Shown here piece after piece: positions 33,531 to 42,312 of a stretch of DNA of 51,759 bases. The DNA is from Terriglobales bacterium (GTDB taxonomy: Bacteria; Acidobacteriota; Terriglobia; Terriglobales; Acidobacteriaceae). Where the stretch lies: contig JASHOU010000214.1 of the NCBI GenBank assembly GCA_030038475.1, forward strand, positions 1 to 51,759, given 5' to 3'. The notes under the pieces are model-generated. The model saw only the letters and a list, made by a program, of their open reading frames with translations. It had not been told where the DNA came from and did no database searches. A program made the translations under genes and the position numbers. Position 1 is the stretch's first letter. Each line of letters begins with the position of its first letter.

Positions 33531-35297
33531 ATGGGTGGAATTCGGTTGCGGACCAAGTTCCTGCTTTCCATGGTCGTGGTATCGGCGACCTTGACCTTGG
33601 CTACGCTGCTGGTGGTGCGGCACACTGTGCAGCAGGAAGTGCGTCTGGGAATCCAGCGCGATCTCGATAATTCCGTTTCCGCATTCCGCAATTTTCAAAA
33701 ACAACGTGAAGCCACCCTCGAGCGCTCGGCTGCGCTGCTCGCCGATTTGCCAAATGTGCGGGCGCTGATGACGACTCACGATCCGGCGACGATCCAGGAC
33801 GCATCGCGAGATTTATGGCAACTGGCAGGAAGCGACTTGTTGGTGCTGGCCGATTCCTCCGGCAAGGTGATGGCGCTGCAGGCGACGCCGCCGGAGATTA
33901 CGGTCGCGGAGGGCCAGGATTTCTTTCCCGCTGTGGTCGCGCGCGCCGAAACGCGGCACTGGTGGTATATCGAAGGGCATCTCTACGAAGTTTTCCTGCA
34001 GGATATTTACTTTGGGCCGGCGAGCGGCCGGCAAATTCTTGGTTATCTTCTGCTGGGATATGAAATCGACGACCGCGTTGCCCGCGACCTGAGCCGGGTC
34101 GCGGCGAGCGAAGTGGCCTTTCGCTATGGAGACGCGATCGTACGCAGCACACTAAAGCCGGCGCAGGAATCGGAGTTGCTGCGCGTGGCGCCGCGAACCG
34201 AAGCTGGAGGCTTGCCGCAAGGCGATCAAATCCGGCTGGGCGAAGAACGATTTTTGGCCACGCTGGTCGATTTGCCCACGCCCGGCGCGCCGTCGCTGAA
34301 CCTGTGGGTGTTGAAGTCGCTCGATCAGGCAACCGCATTCCTGAGCAGCCTAAACGCATTGCTGCTGGCGCTCGGGCTGACCGCGGTTCTGGCGGGAACG
34401 CTGCTGGTTTTCTTTATCTCGCGTACCTTCACACGTCCATTGGAAAATCTGGTTTCGGGGGTGCGTGCTCTGGAGTTGGGCGACTTTGCCTACCCACTAA
34501 ATTCACGTGGCGGCGACGAAGTGGCCGAGGTCACGGGAACCTTCGACCGGATGAGAAAGAATCTTCAAAGAACGCAGCGCGAGTTGCTGGATGCGGAACG
34601 GCTGGCCACGATTGGGCGCATGGCCAGTTCCATCTCGCACGATCTGCGGCATTCTTTGGCCGCAGTCATGGCCAATGCGGAATTCCTTTGTGAAAGCAAC
34701 CTGACGCCGGGACAGCGCGAAGACCTGTACGGCGAAATTCGAATTGCCGTAAACCAGATGACGGAGTTGATCGAGTCGCTGCTGGAGTTCTCGCGCACCC
34801 GGGAGTCGCTGCGTCCCACTTATGGCGATGTTCGCTCGGCGGTAGATCGGGCAGTGCAGGGCGTGAAGGCGCATCCGGAATTCCAGCGCATACGGATTCG
34901 CACTTCGGCGGAGGGATTAACGGAAGGCTGGTTCGATTTCAAAAAGCTGGAACGCGCCCTGCTGAACCTGTTGCTCAACGCGTGCGAGGTTGTTCCCGCG
35001 GACTCGGGGAAGATCCATATCGATCTCAAGCGCAGGGGCGAGAATCTGGAGATTCGCATCGAGGATAACGGACCCGGAATCGCCGAGGCAGTGCGGGATC
35101 GACTGTTTGAGCCTTTTGTCAGCCATGGCAAGGAAAACGGCACCGGGATGGGGTTGACCGTGGTGCAGAAGATTCTTCAGGACCACGGGGGCGATGTCGC
35201 AGTAGAGCAAACGTCGGCTGCGGGAACCATATTTCGCGTGATTCTTCCACTAAATCCGCTGACGGAAAATGCCCTGGCCATCCGCCATGCGAACTAG
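33531..35297 (+). CDS. Membrane sensor histidine kinase with HAMP domain
   Basis: The 588-residue protein has a first transmembrane helix (about 9-28), a periplasmic sensor region of about 240 residues with a CACHE-like strand pattern (SDLLVLADSSGKVMAL, then ILGYLLLGYEIDDRVARDL), a second helix (about 275-300), a HAMP linker, and the catalytic core. The phosphoaccepting His is in SISHDLRHSL (about residue 369), the N box is LLNLLLNACEVV, and G boxes are DNGPGI and GTGMGL. ATG 33531 has GAGG 8 nt upstream and is preferred to the TTG at 33507. It partners the response regulator just upstream. Confidence 0.93.
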   Translation: MGGIRLRTKFLLSMVVVSATLTLATLLVVRHTVQQEVRLGIQRDLDNSVSAFRNFQKQREATLERSAALLADLPNVRALMTTHDPATIQDASRDLWQLAGSDLLVLADSSGKVMALQATPPEITVAEGQDFFPAVVARAETRHWWYIEGHLYEVFLQDIYFGPASGRQILGYLLLGYEIDDRVARDLSRVAASEVAFRYGDAIVRSTLKPAQESELLRVAPRTEAGGLPQGDQIRLGEERFLATLVDLPTPGAPSLNLWVLKSLDQATAFLSSLNALLLALGLTAVLAGTLLVFFISRTFTRPLENLVSGVRALELGDFAYPLNSRGGDEVAEVTGTFDRMRKNLQRTQRELLDAERLATIGRMASSISHDLRHSLAAVMANAEFLCESNLTPGQREDLYGEIRIAVNQMTELIESLLEFSRTRESLRPTYGDVRSAVDRAVQGVKAHPEFQRIRIRTSAEGLTEGWFDFKKLERALLNLLLNACEVVPADSGKIHIDLKRRGENLEIRIEDNGPGIAEAVRDRLFEPFVSHGKENGTGMGLTVVQKILQDHGGDVAVEQTSAAGTIFRVILPLNPLTENALAIRHAN

Positions 35298-35391
35298 ATG
35301 GTGCGGTTCTGTTGCGAGCTTCCAGCAAGAAGATCCAAAAACTTTAGCTGCCTCCGAAATCAGGAACAAGTTCGGAGTATGGGAGGGCCAC

Positions 35392-37020
35392 ATGAGTCTG
35401 TGCAAGAAGCGCTGCTTCGATGGTTTGCGGTGGGCGATCGTCGTGAGTGTGATGGCGTGGAATGCGGTTGGCATAGCCCAGCAAACGGCGAATCGTTCTG
35501 AACCGCCTACTTCGATGTCGGCTGATTCCGTGAATGACTCGGTGCGCGAATTGCGCGAACAGGTGCGGGAACTGCAGGCAGCCGTGGTGGAAATGCGCTC
35601 CGATTGGCAGCGGTCCCGTGAGGAGACGGCACAATTGCGCCGCGAGCTTGAGCAGTTCCGTGCGGGAACAGCGCCGCAGAACGCGATGCTGAAAGACGCG
35701 GCGACACAAAATGCGGCCAGTAATTTGACGGCTGAGCGGGATTTGCAAAACGATCCGCCGCAAGATCAGGAAGAGAAAAAGAGAGCGCATAGCGCCAGCC
35801 TGGAAGAGGAATATCAACTGCTGAGCGGAAAGATCGACGACCAGTACCAGACCAAAGTGGAAAGCGCATCGAAGTACCGGGTGCGGCTTTCGGGGATTGT
35901 CTTGACCAATTTCTTCAGCAATCAAGGCGTGGTCGATAGCATCGATCTGCCCACGCTCTCCTATCCCCGGCCGCCGGGCGATTCAGGAGGAAGCTTCGGT
36001 GCAACGCTGCGGCAGTCGCAGATCGGCTTCGAGGCATTTGGTCCGACGGTGGCCGGTGCGAGGACGCGGGCGGATTTGCAGCTCGATCTGGCTGGGGGCT
36101 TTCCTTCGGTTCCAGACGGAACCGCATTCGGCTATATGCGGTTGCGCACAGCGACGATGCGAATGGATTGGACCAACACCTCGGTCGTGGTTGGGCAGGA
36201 TACGCTGTTTTTCTCGCCAAACTCGCCGACATCGTTTGCGACTCTCGCTATCCCCGCGCTTACCTATGCAGGGAACCTGTGGAGTTGGGTGCCGCAGATA
36301 CGAGTGGAACACAAGGTTACGCTCAGCGATAATTCGAGCCTGCTGTTCCAGGGAGGGATTCTCGATCCGCTGAGTGGAGAAGTACCGGGCACGACGCCAG
36401 GCTCGGATTATTATCGCGCCGCAGGTCCCGGAGAAATGTCGCGACAACCGGCATACGCGACGCGTATAGCCTTTACACAAAATGTCTTCGGGCAGCCATT
36501 GCACATCGGCGCGGGCGGTTACTACTCGCGTCAGGATTACGGTTTCAACCGCGACGTCGATGGTTGGGCCGGTATGGCCGATCTTGAGCTGCCACTCAGC
36601 CACCAGTTTTCGTTAAGCGGAAAATTTTATCGCGGCAGGGCGGTTGGCGGACTCTATGGCGCATTCGGCGAGAGCGTTCTATTCGATGGCGATCCGACAC
36701 AGGCGAGCACGCAAGTGCAGGCGCTGGACTCGGTGGGCGGCTGGGGGCAATTGAAATTCCGGCCATTGGCCAAATGGGAGTTTAATGCGGCCTTCGGAAT
36801 GGATAATGCGTACGCCAGCGATCTGCGATATTTTCCGTACGTCGTTTCCTACGGCGATCCCACGCTGGCGCGGAATCAGACAGGTTTTGTGAATATGATT
36901 TATCGCCCGCGGTCGGATCTGTTATTTTCGGCCGAGTACCGGCATTTGACGACGTTTACAACCACCGGCAGCTCGAGCAGCGCCGGGCATTTGAATCTGA
37001 TGATGGGCGTTCTTTTTTGA
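35392..37020 (+). CDS. Outer-membrane porin, DcaP-like, with N-terminal coiled coil
   Basis: The 542-residue product has a signal peptide (about residues 1-29, ending GIAQQ), a heptad-like coiled coil (VRELREQVRELQAAVVEM, about 50-95), a linker, and a long beta-rich barrel with alternating aromatic strands such as GATLRQSQIGFEAFGP, TATMRMDWTNTSVVVGQDT and FSAEYRHLTTF, ending in a strand with terminal Phe (LMMGVLF), as needed for Bam-mediated insertion. ATG 35392 has GGGAGG 6 nt upstream. It lies 94 bp after the histidine kinase gene. DcaP-type porins carry small anionic or dicarboxylate solutes; its substrate here is unknown. Confidence 0.75.
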   Translation: MSLCKKRCFDGLRWAIVVSVMAWNAVGIAQQTANRSEPPTSMSADSVNDSVRELREQVRELQAAVVEMRSDWQRSREETAQLRRELEQFRAGTAPQNAMLKDAATQNAASNLTAERDLQNDPPQDQEEKKRAHSASLEEEYQLLSGKIDDQYQTKVESASKYRVRLSGIVLTNFFSNQGVVDSIDLPTLSYPRPPGDSGGSFGATLRQSQIGFEAFGPTVAGARTRADLQLDLAGGFPSVPDGTAFGYMRLRTATMRMDWTNTSVVVGQDTLFFSPNSPTSFATLAIPALTYAGNLWSWVPQIRVEHKVTLSDNSSLLFQGGILDPLSGEVPGTTPGSDYYRAAGPGEMSRQPAYATRIAFTQNVFGQPLHIGAGGYYSRQDYGFNRDVDGWAGMADLELPLSHQFSLSGKFYRGRAVGGLYGAFGESVLFDGDPTQASTQVQALDSVGGWGQLKFRPLAKWEFNAAFGMDNAYASDLRYFPYVVSYGDPTLARNQTGFVNMIYRPRSDLLFSAEYRHLTTFTTTGSSSSAGHLNLMMGVLF

Positions 37021-37085
37021 ACGAGTGCACCGAATCGTCGCGGTAAGATGCTGGAACAACCACGAAACGGCGTGGTGGGACGAGA

Positions 37086-37853
37086 ATGAAGAGCCGCAGA
37101 AAAATCTTCGTCTGGATCGCACTATTGGCGACTGGCGTGGGCGGACTGTACGCGCAGGTAACGGCGCTTGCAACAACGGTCCGCGGACGCGTCGAGGCCG
37201 TCGGCGCCGCGAGTGCCGGTAAACGGCGTGGCGCAATTCCCGAGACGGTGGTGTGGTTGACGCCAGTAATGGCCACTGGAGCGGAGACGATCATAGCCGC
37301 GCCCAGCCCGCCGGCAGCTCTGGCGCAAAACCCTCGGCTGGTGCAGAAGAACAAGAGTTTCGAGCCGCATATCCTGGTGGTTCCGGCGGGTTCGCTGGTG
37401 GAGTTTCCCAATCGCGATCCTTTCTTCCACAATGTCTTTTCGCTGTTTGAGGGAAAGCGCTTCGATCTCGGCCTTTACGAAGCGGGAACGACGCGGATGG
37501 TGCGCTTTGACCGTCCCGGCATCAGCTACATCTTCTGCAATATTCATCCCGAGATGAGCGCGGTGGTCATTACGCTGACGACACCGCTGTACGCCATGGC
37601 CAACAAGAACGGGCAGGTGAGCATAGCAGGCGTTCCCTATGGGCGTTACATGCTGCATGTGTGGAGCGAAGGCATGGGACCCGAAAATACGCAGCCGCTC
37701 ACGCGCGAAATCACGATTGCGGAGAATGCCGCGTCGCTCGGGGTGATTCGCGTTCCCGAAGCGGAGAACATGCGCATGGCTCATAAGAACAAATACGGCC
37801 GCGACTACGATGACCCTACGCCGAACAACTCCATTTACCAGCAGCAGCGCTAG
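37086..37853 (+). CDS. Exported cupredoxin-like protein
   Basis: The 255-residue product has a signal segment (IFVWIALLATGVGGLYA) and a cupredoxin domain near residues 85-180: the first His in FPNRDPFFHNVFSLF (about 114), and the copper loop FCNIHPEMSAVVI with Cys (about 150), His and Met ligands. This is the type-1 copper pattern of plastocyanin/azurin-like proteins found in methylamine-utilisation-type families. A C-terminal tail of about 75 residues follows. The gene lies 65 bp downstream of the porin gene and 29 bp upstream of the MFS gene. A periplasmic electron-transfer or copper-binding role is inferred. Confidence 0.8.
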   Translation: MKSRRKIFVWIALLATGVGGLYAQVTALATTVRGRVEAVGAASAGKRRGAIPETVVWLTPVMATGAETIIAAPSPPAALAQNPRLVQKNKSFEPHILVVPAGSLVEFPNRDPFFHNVFSLFEGKRFDLGLYEAGTTRMVRFDRPGISYIFCNIHPEMSAVVITLTTPLYAMANKNGQVSIAGVPYGRYMLHVWSEGMGPENTQPLTREITIAENAASLGVIRVPEAENMRMAHKNKYGRDYDDPTPNNSIYQQQR

Positions 37854-37882
37854 CAGCCCTCCACTGATACAATCCCTCCCGC

Positions 37883-39160
37883 ATGGCGATTGGGCCGATT
37901 CAGGCGCTGCGGCAGGCATCGAGCGAGCAACGCCGCACGCTGCTCGCGGCCGCACTCGGCTGGATGCTTGACTCGTTCGATGCCATGCTTTATGCGCTCG
38001 TCCTGGCCTACGTCATGCGCGATCTCGGCATGTCGAAGGCGACCTCGGGACTTCTCTACACGCTTACCTTGCTGGCCTCTGGCATCGGCGGTGTGGGCTT
38101 CGGGTTTCTCGCTGACCGCATCGGACGCAAGCGCGCGCTGATGCTCAGCATCCTGACTTACTCGCTCTGCTCTTTCGCTTCCGGCCTCTCGACCACGGTG
38201 CTCATGCTCGCTATATTTCGTTTCATCCTGGGACTCGGTATGGGAGGCGAATGGAACACGGGCGCAACCCTTGTTGCGGAAACCTGGCCCAACGAATTGC
38301 GCGCCCAGGCGATTGCGCTGGTGCAAAGCTCCTGGGCGATCGGTTACGCGTGCGCTTCGCTGGTCGCCGGCATTGTTCTGCGTTATGCCAACTGGCGAAT
38401 GGTATTCTTCGTCGGAATTCTTCCTGCCCTTGTCACACTCTGGATACGAAACCGCGTGCCGGAGTCGCAGATGTGGAAAGAACACCAGCGGCTATCGGTG
38501 GAAACGAATCGTTCTCCTTCGTACGCCGAGCCTCCTGCGCCGCAGGATTCCGACTTCTTTGCCATCTTTCGGGCTCCATACGGGGGTAGCACTATTGCGC
38601 TTCTTCTGCTCAACTTCTTCGGACTGTTTGGCTGGTGGGGACTGTTCACCTGGATTCCACCTTATCTTTCGCTTTCGGTCTCGCAAGGCGGGCGCGGGTT
38701 GGGGGTAATGCGCACGACTACGCTGCTGGTTGTGCTCAACCTCTTTGGCATGTTTCCCGGATATGTCACGTTCGGATGGGCAGCCGATCGGCTTGGGCGA
38801 CGTAACGCTTTTGTGCTTTATCTTTTTGCGGCGGCGCTTTTGGTGCCAGTCTATGCGGCGGCGCGTTCGCCGGCCGCCCTGCTCGTGCTGGGCGTGATCG
38901 TAGCTTTTTTCGGCACGGGATTTTTCTCCGGTTCGGGACTGATCGGCAGCGAGATTTTTCCCACGCGTCTTAGAGCGCGCGCTCTCGGCTTTACCTATAA
39001 CGGCGCTCGCACTCTGAGCTGTGTCGCTCCGTGGACGATCGGCTGGGTCGGCCAGACGAAGGGTCTGGCATGGGCTTTCTACTTGTGCGGCGCAGCGTTT
39101 CTGATGGCCAGTTTGATGGCCACGCAGTTGCCGGAGACGCGGGGCAAGGTGTTGGAATAG
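37883..39160 (+). CDS. Major facilitator superfamily transporter
   Basis: The 425-residue protein has about twelve transmembrane helices and the MFS motif between helices 2 and 3, GFGFLADRIGRKRALML, repeated in weaker form as GWAADRLGRRNAFVLY in the second half. Its N-terminus, GWMLDSFDAMLYALVLAYVM, and the motif LGLGMGGEWNTGATLVAETW are typical of sugar-phosphate, aromatic-acid and sialic-acid MFS carriers. It follows the cupredoxin gene by 29 bp, so it may belong to the same transcript as the two-component system, porin and cupredoxin. Substrate cannot be assigned. Confidence 0.9.
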   Translation: MAIGPIQALRQASSEQRRTLLAAALGWMLDSFDAMLYALVLAYVMRDLGMSKATSGLLYTLTLLASGIGGVGFGFLADRIGRKRALMLSILTYSLCSFASGLSTTVLMLAIFRFILGLGMGGEWNTGATLVAETWPNELRAQAIALVQSSWAIGYACASLVAGIVLRYANWRMVFFVGILPALVTLWIRNRVPESQMWKEHQRLSVETNRSPSYAEPPAPQDSDFFAIFRAPYGGSTIALLLLNFFGLFGWWGLFTWIPPYLSLSVSQGGRGLGVMRTTTLLVVLNLFGMFPGYVTFGWAADRLGRRNAFVLYLFAAALLVPVYAAARSPAALLVLGVIVAFFGTGFFSGSGLIGSEIFPTRLRARALGFTYNGARTLSCVAPWTIGWVGQTKGLAWAFYLCGAAFLMASLMATQLPETRGKVLE

Positions 39161-39167
39161 CAGCTTA

Positions 39168-39217
39168 GTCGTTAGTCGTTGGTCGTTCGCAATCCTTGTT
39201 TGCCAATGACTAACAAC
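39168..39217. repeat. Word-repeat palindrome between convergent genes
   Basis: Arms 39168-39182 (GTCGTTAGTCGTTGG) and 39203-39217 are inverted copies with 13 of 15 matches. They are made of the reiterated word GTCGTTA/GTCGTTG, also seen near 26069. Located between the MFS and EamA genes, the structure could form a transcription-stopping hairpin. Confidence 0.6.
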
Positions 39218-39229
39218 CACCGATTCTTC

Positions 39230-40258
39230 TTACTCCATCGGCTCTACGACTAGCTCATCGTTGCGGGTGTGCTCCGGCAACTGGATGAGCACAATCGCCA
39301 CCAGCACTAGAACAATTCCCGCCGTTTGCATCGGCCGCACCAATTCGCCGAGCACGATTGCCGTAATCACGATGCTGAATACCGGTTCAAGGCAACTGGC
39401 GACGATGGCGCGAGTCGGTTCCAGGTGCTGCAACCCGGCAAAATAGCATGAAAACGCCGCCAGCACTGAAATCAGCGAAAACACCAGCATGAATGCCCAT
39501 TGCGACGTGCCGTAATGAGCCGCCAGAATCTTCCACGGAGGATTCACGCAAATCCAGAATGCCGAAGTAGCCAGCAACACCCACAGCAGAACCTTCCAGC
39601 GGTCGTAGCCCGCCAGCACGTTGTGTCCGCCGACGTTGTAAAACGCAAAGGAAAATGCGGCGAGCAGTGCGGCCGTAATTCCGACAGTATCGATGCGGAA
39701 ACGGCCCGAGCCAACCAGACCGACAGCTAATGCGCATCCGGCCACTGCCAGTGCTACCGCTGCGGTTCTCCGCAATGATGGAAGCCGGCCATTACGCGCG
39801 GCAGTATAGAGCAGCACCCAAACCGGCGCGGTGTATTGCAGGATGATGGCTGTCGCAACGTTCGTCCGCTGAATCGCGAGGTAATAAAAATAATTCGACG
39901 CCGCGACTCCGAGAACGCCGAGCAGAAGAAACTGCAGCAAATCGCGGGCCGGAACACGCAGCGACGATGCTCCTCTTCGCACGAGAAGCACGGGCAAAAG
40001 CACCGCCAACGACAAAGTCGCGCGGCTCTGCGACAAAATCAGAGGATCGATCTTGGCTATCGCCGGCCCTAGCGACACTCGCCCGAACAGCGGTCGGCCG
40101 GTGAACGCCGCACGACCGAGGGCCGCGGAAACGCCCCACAAAAACGCCGCACTCCCAATGTAAAAGTACCCGAGCAGCGGATGCTTGCCTGCAGCGTGTT
40201 TACCGGAATTATGCTTGCCGGAATGATGGGCTTCGGCTTGATGCGGACTGGACGTCAC
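39230..40258 (-). CDS. EamA/DMT-family transporter with a His-rich N-terminus
   Basis: The protein of 342 residues has about ten transmembrane helices arranged as two EamA repeats, with helix-1 motif GYFYIGSAAFLWGVSAALG and IVASCLEPVFSIVITAIVLG in the second repeat. The start is a GTG at 40258 that overlaps the stop of the OsmC-like gene (GTGA). This choice creates a cytoplasmic N-terminus with seven His in a short run (AEAHHSGKHNSGKHAAGKH). Longer frames from upstream give no recognisable residues. Drug/metabolite exporters of this class move amino acids or nucleotides. A metal-binding role of the His run is only a possibility. Confidence 0.85.
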   Translation of the reverse strand: MTSSPHQAEAHHSGKHNSGKHAAGKHPLLGYFYIGSAAFLWGVSAALGRAAFTGRPLFGRVSLGPAIAKIDPLILSQSRATLSLAVLLPVLLVRRGASSLRVPARDLLQFLLLGVLGVAASNYFYYLAIQRTNVATAIILQYTAPVWVLLYTAARNGRLPSLRRTAAVALAVAGCALAVGLVGSGRFRIDTVGITAALLAAFSFAFYNVGGHNVLAGYDRWKVLLWVLLATSAFWICVNPPWKILAAHYGTSQWAFMLVFSLISVLAAFSCYFAGLQHLEPTRAIVASCLEPVFSIVITAIVLGELVRPMQTAGIVLVLVAIVLIQLPEHTRNDELVVEPME

Positions 40259-40656
40259 GCCGCGTGCTCGATGGTGTAAGTGATCTTCGCAGACTTCTGC
40301 AGCATGGCGGAAACCGAGCAGTATTTCTCTTCCGAGAGGCGCACTGCATCTTCCATGGCTTTCTTCGATACTGCTCCACGAACGGTATAGGTAAGATGAA
40401 TGGACGTGTAGACAGCGGGGTATCCCTCCGCTCTTTCGCCTTTGGCCGACACTTCGAGTGCAGTAAACGGTTCGCGTTTCTTGCGCAGGATTCCCACCAC
40501 GTCTGAAGCGGTGCACCCGCACAATGCAATCAGCACCAATTCCATTGGAGAGTTCGCGGTTTTGTTGGCCCCGGCATCTACGACGATAGCGTGGCGCGAA
40601 CTTGCCGCGCCCACGAAACGGTCTTTGTCAGTCCAATTGACTGAAGCTTCGATCAT
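40255..40656 (-). CDS. OsmC-family protein
   Basis: The 133-residue protein contains the two characteristic elements of the OsmC/Ohr fold, ANSPMELVLIALCGCTASDV with one catalytic-type Cys pair (CGC), and the C-terminal strand and helix DAVRLSEEKYCSVSAMLQKS with the second reactive Cys. Members reduce organic hydroperoxides using thiols. It resembles the YhfA-like branch rather than Ohr proper. Its stop overlaps the start of the EamA transporter gene by 4 nt, so the two are coupled, and it lies 95 bp downstream of the CDF gene on the same strand. The gap contains a GTCATCCC-type repeat. Confidence 0.9.
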   Translation of the reverse strand: MIEASVNWTDKDRFVGAASSRHAIVVDAGANKTANSPMELVLIALCGCTASDVVGILRKKREPFTALEVSAKGERAEGYPAVYTSIHLTYTVRGAVSKKAMEDAVRLSEEKYCSVSAMLQKSAKITYTIEHAA

Positions 40657-40704
40657 TTTCTGCCCCTTCGCGTGCTCTGCCCTTTCGTGTGCAATTTTAA
40701 GTTG

Positions 40705-40727
40705 TCATCCCGAGCGAAGCGAAGGAC
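40705..40727. repeat. GTCATCCC-type dispersed repeat element, second copy
   Basis: The 23-nt sequence starting GTCATCCCGAGCGAAGCGA matches the reverse complement of 8226-8248 at 21 of 23 positions. Both copies are intergenic, one on each strand, about 32 kb apart. Confidence 0.6.
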
Positions 40728-40751
40728 CTATGCAACGGGCCCGAATTCTCT

Positions 40752-42221
40752 TCACCGCCGGTTATCCGTCACCGGCTCGGGATGAATCAACACCCGGAAC
40801 AATTCCGGCGCATCGTGCTTAAAACGAATCTCGAGCGAAGTCTGCACGTCGTGCACGCGGGAGAGCGGCATATCGTCGGGCAGCGTGCAGTGGCAGGAAA
40901 CATAGAGCCGCGCGCGCACCTTTTTGAATTGAAATTCGTGCACATCCATCACTTCGGGAAACTCTTTCACGATCGCCTTGAGCCGCCGCTCCAATTCCGG
41001 CTCGCGAACGATCTCCTCGCCCCGTTCAATGGTCGCCGGCTCGCTTTCAATGTGGGTGAGAATCGTGGAAATTTCGGGAATTTCGGCACGCATCTCGGTC
41101 TCCAGCCGCGTGACCTCATCGTGCGCCTGCTTCATGCTCAGCCGCTCATCGAGTTCGAGATGCTGTTCCACGTGCAATTGCCCTTTCAAATCCTGCACGC
41201 TGACGTCGTGGACATTCAGGTTGTAGCGCGTAGCGACGGCGCGAATGCGATCAAAAATATTCTCCGTGCGCCGCGCGCGCGGAGTCGTATGCACCATCAC
41301 GTCGGCGTCGGGCAAAACCTCGCGCACACGAGCCCGCACGGCATCGGAAACCTGTTCCGAGCGCTGAAAGGTGAAATTCCGTTCGAGCCCCACCGAAACA
41401 TCCGCGAAGTAGCCATTGCCGGCTTTACGGAATCGCACTCGCTCCACCTCCAGCACGCCATCCACCGTCCGGATACGGGCGAGGATCTGGCCGCGCACGC
41501 CGACCGGGGCTGCGTCCAGGAGTGCGTCGATTGTCTTCCGCGCCAGCCGCCAGCTCACGTAAACCACGACGCCCGCCACAAAAAGAGCGGCCACGGGATC
41601 GGCGTGCCGCAACCATTCCACGCTATAGCGGTGCCCTAGCCAAACCAGAGCGAGACCCAGAATCACGACGCTGCTCGACCAGATGTCAGTGGAAAAATGC
41701 AGCGCATCAGCTTCGAGCGCCTGACTGTCATACCTTCGGGCGATGCGCCCGAGCGCCCGCGAGCGCCAGGCATCGACTGCAATTGACAGAAACATGACCA
41801 GGAACGCGGCAACGCTTGGCTCAATCTCCACGCTGCGGAAAAACAGCCGTCGTATGGCTTCATAGACGATCCAGGCGCAGGTCATGAGCAACAGGCCAGT
41901 TTCGAGAAAGGCGGAAAAATTCTCGACCTTGCCATGCCCATACTGGTGATCGGCATCCGCCGGCTTGTCGGCGACGCGCACGGAGAAAAAAGTCACCAGC
42001 GCCGCAATCAGATCCAAACCAGAGTGCGCGGCCTCCGACAAAATTCCCAGCGATCCGGTTGCAATCCCAACCCCGATTTTCAGGCTCGTGATCACGAACG
42101 CCGCCAGCACCGAGCTCCCCGCAACTGCGCGCTTGTCCCGGCGCATCGATTCGGAACTGTAACTCTCTCGACTTTGCGGCATCATCGACATTATCGCTTT
42201 GGACGCGCCCGCCGCCAACAT
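40752..42221 (-). CDS. Cation diffusion facilitator (CDF) metal exporter
   Basis: The 489-residue protein has about six transmembrane helices. The metal site lies in SEAAHSGLDLIAALV and in ALEADALHFSTDIWSSSVV (HxxxD-type motifs of zinc/cadmium/iron transporters); the segment DADHQYGHGKVENFSAF precedes the third helix. The cytoplasmic C-terminal part is unusually long (about 270 residues) and appears to carry two or three tandem dimerisation modules, with HxE-type motifs such as LHVEQHLELDERLSM. The start ATG has GAGG 8 nt upstream. It exports divalent cations from the cytoplasm. OsmC-like and EamA genes follow on the same strand. Confidence 0.92.
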   Translation of the reverse strand: MLAAGASKAIMSMMPQSRESYSSESMRRDKRAVAGSSVLAAFVITSLKIGVGIATGSLGILSEAAHSGLDLIAALVTFFSVRVADKPADADHQYGHGKVENFSAFLETGLLLMTCAWIVYEAIRRLFFRSVEIEPSVAAFLVMFLSIAVDAWRSRALGRIARRYDSQALEADALHFSTDIWSSSVVILGLALVWLGHRYSVEWLRHADPVAALFVAGVVVYVSWRLARKTIDALLDAAPVGVRGQILARIRTVDGVLEVERVRFRKAGNGYFADVSVGLERNFTFQRSEQVSDAVRARVREVLPDADVMVHTTPRARRTENIFDRIRAVATRYNLNVHDVSVQDLKGQLHVEQHLELDERLSMKQAHDEVTRLETEMRAEIPEISTILTHIESEPATIERGEEIVREPELERRLKAIVKEFPEVMDVHEFQFKKVRARLYVSCHCTLPDDMPLSRVHDVQTSLEIRFKHDAPELFRVLIHPEPVTDNRR

Positions 42222-42312
42222 CAGTCTTACCTCTGCGTGCTATCTCGCCCCGTCTCGCCCGCGCCATGCTAGGATTAAGATTCGCCTATTTCTCCTTGGA
42301 GGATCCTGATTC

